NCBI GenBank assembly: GCA_050043005.1
Contig: JBHJIZ010000153.1
Coordinates: 1-37,572 of the forward strand
Reading direction: 5' to 3'
Length of the DNA stretch: 37,572 bases
DNA from: Thermohalobaculum sp050043005
Lineage (GTDB): Bacteria > Pseudomonadota > Alphaproteobacteria > Rhodobacterales > Rhodobacteraceae
In this document: positions 1 to 6,445 of the stretch, in pieces
How positions within the stretch are numbered: position 1 is the first letter of the stretch
How the letters are laid out: each line of letters begins with the position of its first letter
Made by a program: the position numbers and the translations under genes
The notes under the pieces: generated by a model
What the model was told of the DNA's origin: nothing
The model's database searches: none
What the model saw: the letters and a program-made list of their open reading frames with translations, nothing else

Positions 1-17
1 TGGACACCCGCAAGAAC
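1..17 (+). repeat. Left terminal inverted repeat of the IS5-family element
   Basis: TGGACACCCGCAAGAAC matches the inverted copy at 1257-1273 with two mismatches (C/G at position 5, G/A at position 14). The outer boundary may extend left of the window. Confidence 0.75.
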
Positions 18-117
18 TCGATGATTTGAGGCGTATTGGCGCTGTTGAGCACGAATGGGCATGCGTTCTCGCCGGATCGGATTGATCCGGGCGTTGTTTT
101 GATGTTTTCGGACAGAC

Positions 118-1206
118 TCATCCCATGGCGTTTTGGCGCTCATGGAAGATCAGGCGGTCGAAGTTGTAGGCGAGGTTGGCCAGGGTCAGTTTCGCCTTGG
201 CGCGGGCCAGGCCGATGGTGCGAATGAATAATCCGTAGCGGTTCTTCTGATGGGCGAAGACGTGCTCGACGCGGGCGCGCACCGAGGACTTTTTCGCGTT
301 GGCCCGGGCCGTCGCCTTCGGCATCGGCTTGCCCGTCGGTTTGCGCCGGTGGATGCGGCTGGTCAGCATGCGCTTGGCCAGCCATTTTTCGTTGCGCCGC
401 GAGCGGTAGGCGCTGTCTGCCCAGACCTCCGAGCCGGTGTTGTCTGAACTGACGACATGCTTCAATTGCTTCCCGTCTGCCGAGGATGCTGACGTGACCG
501 TCGCTTCTCGGATGAAGCCAAACCTGCTATCGATCGAGATATGCGACTTGTAGCCGAACACCGGCACCGCGATCATCGGTAGGGGTGTGCCGTCCGGGCG
601 ATAGCGCACCTTACCACCGATCTTGAGCGTCCATCGGGCATGTGTGTCCTTCTGGCGAGCCTTGTTCGGCTCTTCAGGCCAGATCTCCTCGGCTGATTTG
701 CCCGCCTTGATGGCGGCCTTCTCATCCTCGGTGTTGCGCTGCTTCGGTGCCGGAACCAAAGAAGCGTCCACAATCTGGCCGGACATGGGGATGTGCCCTT
801 TCTTGTGGAGTTGCCAGTCAAAGGCTGTCATCACCCGCTTCAGCGTGCCCGTCTCCGTCAGACGGTTGCGGAAGTGGCGGATCGTATTCTCATCGGGTGT
901 CGGCTCACCAAGGTCGAAACCCAGGAACCGCATCCAAGAGAGCCGGTCACGGATCATGAACTCCATGCGCGCGTCGCTCAGATTGTGCTGCGCCTGCAGG
1001 ATCAGGGCCTTGAACATCGAGACCGGGTCGTAAGGCGGACGACCGCCCTTCGATCCATCGCCATAACAGAGGCCTTCTACCAGCCAGCCCCGAAAATACT
1101 CGAAGTCGACCGTCGCATCGAGCACATCGAGCACATCGAGCGGATCGCCGTCCTTGCTCAAGCGTTCAAGGTGGTCGGTAAGGCTAAAAAGACTGCTGGG
1201 AATCAT
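118..1206 (-). CDS. IS5-family DDE transposase
   Basis: This 362-aa protein catalyses cut-and-paste transposition of the surrounding element. It has the N-terminal IS5 domain (GRPPYDPVSMFKALIL, about residues 56-70). The DDE/RNase H-like core shows the first Asp in QIVDAS (D147), the second in EVWADSAYRS and the catalytic Glu in RARVEHVFAHQK. The Y-(2)-R-(3)-E-(6)-K-like signature near the C-terminus is typical of IS5/IS4-type enzymes. It is full length for the family and ends with the usual LTLANLAYNFDRL tail. An imperfect tandem repeat near the start encodes DVLDVLDA. The reading frame is intact, so the element may still be active. It is the only gene between the terminal repeats. Confidence 0.95.
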   Translation of the reverse strand: MIPSSLFSLTDHLERLSKDGDPLDVLDVLDATVDFEYFRGWLVEGLCYGDGSKGGRPPYDPVSMFKALILQAQHNLSDARMEFMIRDRLSWMRFLGFDLGEPTPDENTIRHFRNRLTETGTLKRVMTAFDWQLHKKGHIPMSGQIVDASLVPAPKQRNTEDEKAAIKAGKSAEEIWPEEPNKARQKDTHARWTLKIGGKVRYRPDGTPLPMIAVPVFGYKSHISIDSRFGFIREATVTSASSADGKQLKHVVSSDNTGSEVWADSAYRSRRNEKWLAKRMLTSRIHRRKPTGKPMPKATARANAKKSSVRARVEHVFAHQKNRYGLFIRTIGLARAKAKLTLANLAYNFDRLIFHERQNAMG

Positions 1207-1256
1207 AATCGCACCTCCGTGCAGTCAATGAATCATAACCCAATCAGATCCGGTAG

Positions 1257-1273
1257 GTTTTTGCGGGTCTCCA
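1257..1273 (-). repeat. Right terminal inverted repeat of the IS5-family element
   Basis: On the minus strand this reads TGGAGACCCGCAAAAAC, the partner of the repeat at 1-17. It lies about 50 bp upstream of the transposase start, as expected for a short IS. The exact last base (1272 or 1273) cannot be fixed without the target duplication. Confidence 0.75.
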
Positions 1274-1469
1274 GCTTTCTCGAGACATTTGTGCAGAAAA
1301 CTGTGCTCAGGAGTACCTCAGATGCAAAAACCGTGTGTGTATGACGGCTTCAAAATCCTTAACGGGGTTTTCTGCACCCAGCCCCACTCGACCCCACAGA
1401 GGGCGAATTCGTACGCTAGGTGGGAAAGTTTACCGTTCCCGAGCCAATCTTGCAGTGGTTCTTTGTAAA
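1274..1469. other. Non-coding accessory DNA with a short match to the recombinase 3' end
   Basis: No convincing gene is visible between the IS end and the stop of the small secreted protein gene. Bases 1412-1431 match 4390-4409 (the 3' end of the serine recombinase fragment) at 17 of 20 positions. In the plus frame they would read TLGGK, like the recombinase TLGGKF. This may be the scar of another recombinase copy, or chance. Confidence 0.35.
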
Positions 1470-1964
1470 CTATTGACTGCCCACCGACTGAGCACAATTC
1501 AATGTTGCGTCCAGGATCATGTCTTCCGTTATTCTAACGCAACTCTGAGCAACGAGATCAGCGTTGAACCACCGACGCCCGCCGCCGGGGCCAGACCCGC
1601 GACATGAAACAGCTATACTGACGTTCTCCCTCAATGCGTCAAATTCAAAGTTTCCCCTACTCCCCCCATTGTCACTAACGTTCCGAACTTCAGGTATTGA
1701 ACCTGGACAAATTACCCTACCTGCTCCAGCAGAAACGGATATCCGCCCCGACCTACTGTGCTTCCTGGTTCTGGGAGGAAAGCCTACAATGTCACCCTGA
1801 GGACAAGTAACTCCACCTGACCCTATGACCTCACGAGCCGACTCTGCTTGCAATCTTGAGGTCGTTTCTGAAACGCATTGCCGAACAAGTGCGCGACGGT
1901 CATTTTGTGCAAACGCATCAACTGTGAATAATAAAGTAAGAAGAACCAATATTATATTCCGCAT
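1470..1964 (-). CDS. Small secreted cysteine-containing protein, unknown function
   Basis: I do not recognise this 164-aa protein. It begins with a clear Sec signal peptide (hydrophobic ILVLLTLLFTV, then AFA before QND, cleavage after about residue 19). The mature part contains six Cys (in QCV, TCP, ICP, SCR, SCV and NCA contexts), suggesting up to three disulfides in the periplasm or outside. A Gly/Ser-rich middle precedes the last two Cys. The ATG at 1964 follows AAAGGA about 7 bases upstream, and lies 14 bases after the stop of the decayed protease gene on the same strand. The two were probably once one operon exporting a protease and this partner. GC content is lower than in the core genes downstream. 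Confidence 0.6.
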   Translation of the reverse strand: MRNIILVLLTLLFTVDAFAQNDRRALVRQCVSETTSRLQAESAREVIGSGGVTCPQGDIVGFPPRTRKHSRSGRISVSAGAGRVICPGSIPEVRNVSDNGGSRGNFEFDALRENVSIAVSCRGSGPGGGRRWFNADLVAQSCVRITEDMILDATLNCAQSVGSQ

Positions 1965-1978
1965 TTTTATAGTCCTTT

Positions 1979-2954
1979 CTAATCAGCGCAGTTGATAATT
2001 GCTTCAGGATCTCTTGAAAGGTACGCAAGAGAGAGGCATTGATCAAAATCCTCTTTTGCGTTCTTCGGCTCTGATGTCGCGGATGCCAATATCTCTTCAC
2101 CGCTAATTTGAATTTCACTACCGTCTAACTGTGCAACACCAGCCATCTCATTTATTGGGAGGATACTACCCGCGTGTTCGGCAATTTTGGAAAGCAGCTT
2201 TCCTTCATTGAAGGCATTTCTTCCGGTTGCCTGAGCCCCGCAACAATGGATTGCGACAAGCTCATTCCGGTCCGAAAAAATCGGAGCGCCGGAGCTTCCC
2301 GGCAATGTGTCACATTTATGCGAAAGTGAACCACGAGGCACACTGATTACCCTGCCTCCCCTACAGCGACCGCGTGTCGCGTGCTTTATTCGACCACCTG
2401 GATGATGAATTATGAGAAGTTGCTCTGTGTTTTCTGGCTGCCGTATACTAATTTGAACAGTCCCAAAAATAGCTCCTGGATTACCATCAACTGTTAAAAT
2501 AGAATAGTCTAGTTTTTTTTGAAGAGCTTATAGGATTAATATCAACTTCAAATGACATAAATTCAGGGTTATTTTCTTCATCAATATAATATCCCATCTC
2601 TAGTTTGGCTGCTTGCACTACACCATGGCGGCCAGAACCAGGAATACAGTGATAGTTTGTGATGGCTCGAGCATCGGCTGTTAACGATGCAGTGCACGTC
2701 GTAAACTTACCCGATGGATATTGAATCTTAAGTCGACCAACTGGCTTTACAATTTTACGGATGAGGCTTTGTTTGTGATATGCAAGCAATGGCTCAAAGT
2801 TTATATTATAATCAAGTATCGAATCAAAAAAATTACTAGATTACTCATTCGAAAATATTGTCGTTTCATTTCAATATTGAGGTTCATACAAATCTTCCTC
2901 GGCGAAGGATAGTATATTGAGAGAAAATAAAGCCATAATGCATAAAAAACGCAT
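1979..2954 (-). pseudogene. Decayed secreted trypsin-like serine protease (two nonsense codons and one frameshift)
   Basis: Reading from an ATG at 2954 (AGGAG 8 bases upstream) gives a signal peptide, MRFLCIMALFSLNILSFA. The frame then meets TGA and, 11 codons later, TAA, and continues in the same frame into the protease domain. The His motif TNYHCI (His codon 2649-2651) is intact. The frame then breaks at a run of eight A (plus-strand T run 2513-2520). Removing one A restores LDYSILTVDG with the catalytic Asp (2507-2509), and reading continues to LPGSSGAPIF with the catalytic Ser (2291-2293). The rebuilt protein would be about 324 aa, a chymotrypsin-fold peptidase with a complete His-Asp-Ser triad, ending 14 bases before the small secreted protein gene. 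Three independent lesions argue for true decay, not a single sequencing error. The domain assignment is by motif only. Confidence 0.8.
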
Positions 2955-3001
2955 CAGATGCTCTCCTGGTAACTTTGGATGAACTTTTTGAATTTAAGCA
3001 T

Positions 3002-3166
3002 TCAGAACCTTACCAATGCAACTGCACGTGTATCACTGAAAACAGCTGTCTCTTCTAGGGTGCCGTCCGAAACACCTTCACCAAATCGCGCAATGTAGTC
3101 ATCCACTTTAGCTTCGTGATCGGCTGACAAGCGATTCTCGGCGCAACGTCCCTTTTGGAACCAAAT
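3002..3166 (-). other. In-frame open extension after the DUF1353 lipoprotein stop
   Basis: Directly after the TGA of the lipoprotein gene the same frame stays open for 54 codons, starting IWFQKGRCAENRLSADHEAK and ending VALVRF before a TGA at 3002-3004. The amino-acid mix is typical of a soluble protein. Either the stop is a recent mutation (TGG or CGA to TGA), or a small separate gene starts at an internal TTG. I cannot decide between these. Confidence 0.35.
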
Positions 3167-3709
3167 TCACCGCGATATCGGACCCGCAACGGCTACCGAG
3201 ATCAACTTCGGCGCAACATCGTTGGGTTTTACTCTTTTTGCTACAATAAGCCCCTTAATCGCTTCTCCTAGAACCTCCGCGCTTTCGATGAAATCCATCC
3301 GACCAATTGACACCTCGTCGGGCGTTGCGGCGCCATCCGTGAAGCATTTCTTTGCAACGAATAGCCAATCATGGATCATGTAAGCAGGAGCATATCCCCA
3401 AGGCGAAAAGCCTTTGAAGACCTGCGCGGCGCGTGGAATAGATCCTCCATCTGTATAAATCGCGCCGGGCTTAATTAGTGAAACAGTGGCGTCTGGGTTG
3501 CGCCTTTGAAGCGTTAGTTCATCTCCTGGTACTGGCAAGTAAATGAACTTGCCGTCGCCGAGACCGCCGTCGTTCTCGCCAACCCACAAGACTAGCACCG
3601 ACCCAGAAAACTCGGCTGGCTCGAGAGCGTCATAGTCTACACTCCCGCATCCAGTTGTAAGGACAAGCACTGATACAGCCGCTACGATTAGAGCAATTCT
3701 TCTACTCAT
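3167..3709 (-). CDS. DUF1353-like lipoprotein
   Basis: This 180-aa lipoprotein starts MSRRIALIVAAVSVLVL with lipobox LTTGC (lipidated C21). The central motifs DGGSIPRAAQVF and YAPAYMIHDWLF match the DUF1353 pattern (D-x-x-SIPR ... HDWL) found in phage- and island-borne proteins of unknown function. The conserved His-Asp could be functional. The TGA at 3167-3169 is followed in the same frame by 54 further sense codons (3166 down to 3005) that look protein-like, so the gene may be C-terminally truncated by a recent nonsense mutation. It sits alone among decayed genes in the island. Confidence 0.65.
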   Translation of the reverse strand: MSRRIALIVAAVSVLVLTTGCGSVDYDALEPAEFSGSVLVLWVGENDGGLGDGKFIYLPVPGDELTLQRRNPDATVSLIKPGAIYTDGGSIPRAAQVFKGFSPWGYAPAYMIHDWLFVAKKCFTDGAATPDEVSIGRMDFIESAEVLGEAIKGLIVAKRVKPNDVAPKLISVAVAGPISR

Positions 3710-3916
3710 AAGCTGGCATCCCCATTTGAAGCGCCAGTTTTAATGGTGCCCTTGGCACTCGCCACGGTCAAGCGCGTTATGCGCTTGGGATGCTCGAAGG
3801 TCTCCGTTCTGGGTGCTTGACCACAGGGCGGGAGACACACTTTGCGTTGAACGTGGTTCATAAGTCATGATCCGCGCTCCACAGATGCGGGCCACGATCT
3901 TCGGACCTCACATGCG
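3710..3916. other. No gene seen
   Basis: This stretch of about 200 bases between the lipoprotein start and the recombinase remnant has no supported ORF. It probably carries the lipoprotein promoter and the left break of the truncated recombinase. Confidence 0.4.
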
Positions 3917-4426
3917 GTGCATGACTCCGGTGTGGAATTGAATGCGTGGCGTTTAACGGAATTGGTAATTCGGTTAAATCTCGGGCGTCAACACGCGCGG
4001 CGATCGCAAGCTAGCAGAGCGCAAATGACCGACTTTCGAAACGCACTGCGCAAAGAGGTTGGCAAGATCGAAAATCAGATTGATGGGTATCTTGAGAAGA
4101 TCGCGGACGCAGCCTCTGAAACCGCTGTGATAGCCTATGAAAGGCGCATCGATAAGCTCGAGGCGACGAAGCTGAAAGTGCAAGGACAGCTCGAAAATGC
4201 CTGCCTGCCACACGCCACCGCAGCCGACTTTCTAGAACCGGCCATGCAGTTCTTCTCAAGCCCTTGGAAAATCCGGAAAACCGGGCGCCAGGACTTGCGC
4301 AGATTGGTGCTGAGATTAGCTTTTTTGGAGCCTTTAGCTTATTGCCGCGAAATCGGACCTAGAACCCCAAAAACCACCTTCCCGTTCAATACGTTAGGTG
4401 GAAAATTTTGCTCTGATGCAGCATAT
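3917..4426 (+). pseudogene. C-terminal remnant of a large serine recombinase (integrase)
   Basis: The frame shows only the C-terminal part of a large serine site-specific recombinase: a coiled-coil region (RNALRKEVGKIENQIDGYLE, then VIAYERRIDKLEATKL) followed by AMQFFSSPWKIRKTG, LRRLVLRLAFLEPLAYCR and RTPKTTFPFNTLGGKF. These are the usual tail motifs of proteobacterial recombinases of roughly 500-600 aa. The N-terminal resolvase domain with the catalytic Ser and the recombinase domain are absent, so the gene is dead. Homology becomes recognisable from about 4010. The frame formally runs to 4483, but its last residues (GGGGGTRTRDLRIMSPAL) are only antisense translation of the tRNA gene. Lying against a tRNA 3' end, it marks an island that used this tRNA as its attachment site. 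Confidence 0.8.
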
Positions 4427-4448
4427 GGTGGCGGGGGAGGGACTCGAA
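4426..4448. other. Probable attachment site of the island in the tRNA 3' end
   Basis: Inference: the serine recombinase tail ends immediately before this segment, and the tRNA 3' part (T loop to CCA) holds both unpaired positions. Integration into a tRNA 3' end normally leaves a direct repeat at the far end of the island. The other copy is not in the window, because the accessory DNA continues past base 1. Confidence 0.45.
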
Positions 4449-4502
4449 CCCGCGACCTCAGGATTATGAGTCCTGCGCTCTAACCAGCTGAGCTACCCAG
4501 CC
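4426..4502 (-). tRNA. tRNA-Met (anticodon CAT; tRNA-Ile2 not excluded)
   Basis: The minus strand folds as a cloverleaf: acceptor GGCTGGG, D arm GCTCAGCTGGTTAGAGC, anticodon arm CAGGA/CTCATAA/TCCTG with anticodon CAT, T arm GCGGG/TTCGAGT/CCCTC, discriminator A and an encoded CCA (4426-4428). Two pairs are broken: T4-C69 in the acceptor and C50-T64 in the T stem. Both odd bases lie in the 3' part, next to the serine recombinase remnant, as if the 3' segment had been replaced by an element's att copy. Elongator Met is preferred from the overall arm sequences. The C34 of an Ile2 tRNA would need modification by TilS, which cannot be judged here. Confidence 0.85.
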
Positions 4503-4647
4503 CCAAGACAGGCGCGCGTATTACGCGGCGCACCCAACCACGTCAAGCGCAAAGCCCTTTGCTGTCAGGCGTTAATCTCTACACGCCCGTCGCTCCCCTG
4601 TGCTAGCATTTGACAGCCAAAAAAGCAGACGACACGCGAGGGGACAC

Positions 4648-6351
4648 ATGGCCAAGGCATCAGACCTGTTTATCAAGGCATTGGAGGACGAGGGCGTCGA
4701 GTACATCTTCGGCATCCCGGGCGAGGAAAATCTGGACTTCCTCGACTCGCTCTCGCGATCGACGCAGATCAAGCTTATCCTCACGCGTCACGAACAAGCG
4801 GCCGGGTTCATGGCAGCGACTTACGGCCGTTTCACAGGCAAGACAGGGGTTTGCCTCTCTACTCTCGGACCGGGTGCCACGAACTTCACGACCGCGGCCG
4901 CCTATGCGCAACTGGGCGGAATGCCGATCCTGATGATCACGGGTCAGAAACCTGTCAAGAAGTCCAAGCAGGGCCGCTTCCAGATCCTCGATGTCGTCGA
5001 AATGATGAGCCCGATCACCAAGTATGCTCATCAGATTGTCGCCTCGGACAATATCCCAAGCCGTGTGCGCGAGGCTCTGCGCCTGGCCGAGGAGGAGAAA
5101 CCAGGCGCCGTGCATCTGGAATTGCCCGAGGACATTGCGGACGAAGATACCGAGGAACTGCCGATCCCGGTCTCGTACACCCGTCGTCCGATCCCTGAAG
5201 ACAAGGCGATCCGAGCCGCGGTGGAAAAGATCGCTGCTGCGAAGTCTCCGATCCTGGTGATTGGTGCAGGCGGCAACCGAAAGCTCACCGGCAAGATGCT
5301 GACCAAACTGGTCGACAAGTTCGGGATCCCATTCGTGACGACCCAGCTTGGCAAGGGCGTGATCGACGAACGTCACCCTCTGTTCATGGGGTGCGCGGCT
5401 CTTTCAGCTGGGGACTTCGTTCACCGTGCGATCGAGGCCGCCGATCTGATCATCAACGTTGGTCACGATGTCATCGAGAAGCCACCATTCTTCATGCAGC
5501 ACGGGAAACCAGCTGAAGAAAGTGGTTCTGACGTAAATCCCGTACAGGTCGCCGAAGGCACACAGGTCATCCACATCAGCTTCCGCTCGGCCGAGGTCGA
5601 TCCCGTCTACTTCCCACAGATCGAAGTGATCGGCGACATTGCGAACGCGATCTGGCAAATCAAGAACGGCTTGTCCGAGCACAAGGATGCGTCCTGGGAT
5701 TTCTCACGTATGATGGAGGTCAAGGACCACCACGATGCCAACATAGCCGAAGGGAATGACGACCCGCGCTTTCCGATTTACCCGCAGCGCCTGGTGGCAG
5801 AAATTCGCACGGCAATGCCCGATGATGGGATCATCTGCCTGGACAACGGTGTCTACAAGATCTGGTTCGCGCGCAATTACAAGGCGCACCAGCCGAACAC
5901 AGTTCTGCTCGACAATGCACTGGCGACGATGGGCGCCGGCCTGCCCTCGGCGATGGCAGCGCACCTTCTGTATCCCGAGCGCAAGGTGATGGCGATCTGC
6001 GGCGACGGCGGTTTCATGATGAACCGCCAGGAGCTCGAAACGGCTGTCCGGCTCGGTATGAACCTGACCTGCCTGATCCTGAACGATTCCAGCTATGGTA
6101 TGATCCGCTGGAAACAGGCGAACATGGGTTTCGTCGATTGGGGTCTGGAGTACGGCAATCCCGACTTCGTGAAATACGCCGAAAGCTACGGCGCGCACGG
6201 ACACCGGGTCGAAAGCTCGGACGGGCTTGCATCATTGCTGGAGAGTTGTCTTTCAACCCCCGGCGTTCATCTGATCGATTGTCCGGTCGACTATGCCGAA
6301 AACGATCAGATCCTGAACATCGATATCAAGAAGCAAAGCGCCGCGATCTGA
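4648..6351 (+). CDS. Acetolactate synthase large-subunit-like ThDP enzyme
   Basis: This 567-aa enzyme belongs to the thiamine-diphosphate family and resembles stand-alone (catabolic AlsS-like) acetolactate synthases, which join two pyruvates to 2-acetolactate and CO2. Visible features are the N-terminal Pyr domain (GVEYIFGIPGEEN, catalytic Glu49 in RHEQAA), the central domain, and the C-terminal PP domain with the Mg/ThDP motif GDGG (452-455) through N479-D480. No small-subunit gene follows. The start at 4648 is chosen because GCGAGGGG lies just upstream and MAKASDLFIKALEDEGVEYIF is the usual family N-terminus; a start at 4600 would add 16 unlikely residues. It is followed by an aldehyde dehydrogenase on the same strand. 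The true donor and acceptor substrates are uncertain, since the family includes other 2-oxoacid ligases and decarboxylases. Confidence 0.85.
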   Translation: MAKASDLFIKALEDEGVEYIFGIPGEENLDFLDSLSRSTQIKLILTRHEQAAGFMAATYGRFTGKTGVCLSTLGPGATNFTTAAAYAQLGGMPILMITGQKPVKKSKQGRFQILDVVEMMSPITKYAHQIVASDNIPSRVREALRLAEEEKPGAVHLELPEDIADEDTEELPIPVSYTRRPIPEDKAIRAAVEKIAAAKSPILVIGAGGNRKLTGKMLTKLVDKFGIPFVTTQLGKGVIDERHPLFMGCAALSAGDFVHRAIEAADLIINVGHDVIEKPPFFMQHGKPAEESGSDVNPVQVAEGTQVIHISFRSAEVDPVYFPQIEVIGDIANAIWQIKNGLSEHKDASWDFSRMMEVKDHHDANIAEGNDDPRFPIYPQRLVAEIRTAMPDDGIICLDNGVYKIWFARNYKAHQPNTVLLDNALATMGAGLPSAMAAHLLYPERKVMAICGDGGFMMNRQELETAVRLGMNLTCLILNDSSYGMIRWKQANMGFVDWGLEYGNPDFVKYAESYGAHGHRVESSDGLASLLESCLSTPGVHLIDCPVDYAENDQILNIDIKKQSAAI

Positions 6352-6365
6352 GCGCGCGCCAGACA

Positions 6366-6418
6366 CCATCAGCCCGTCACCTCCGGGCGGGCGGGTGGGG
6401 GAGGTGGCGGGCTGATGG
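6366..6418 (+). promoter_or_regulatory. Long intercistronic hairpin (19-bp stem)
   Basis: CCATCAGCCCGTCACCTCC (6366-6384) pairs with 6400-6418 over 19 positions, all Watson-Crick except one G-U, around a 15-base G-rich loop. No T-run follows, so it is not a classic intrinsic terminator. The aldehyde dehydrogenase ribosome site (AAGGAG) lies only about 13 bases after the stem. It may act as an mRNA processing or stability element, or attenuate the second gene. Confidence 0.7.
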
Positions 6419-6445
6419 GCCCCGCCACAAGGAGAGGATCCAGAT

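Larger units (their letters stand above)
1..1273 (-). mobile_element. IS5-family insertion sequence (left end at or beyond the window edge)
   Basis: A single transposase gene (minus strand) is flanked by imperfect terminal inverted repeats. The first bases of the window read TGGACACCCGCAAGAAC, and the reverse complement of 1257-1273 reads TGGAGACCCGCAAAAAC, 15 of 17 identical. The right end therefore lies at about 1272-1273. The left end lies at or just before base 1, so a target duplication cannot be checked. One transposase of about 360 aa with DDE residues fits the IS5 family. That the window starts almost exactly at an IS terminus may mean the source contig was broken at a repeated IS copy. 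Confidence 0.85.

Noticed and set aside
2870..2880. In-frame TGA in the protease gene as a selenocysteine codon
   Set aside because: A second stop (TAA) follows 11 codons later and a frameshift lies downstream; no SECIS-like hairpin was seen. Simple decay explains it better.
4427..4483. Recombinase C-terminus ending GGGGGTRTRDLRIMSPAL
   Set aside because: These residues are only the antisense translation of the tRNA gene and are not part of a functional protein end.
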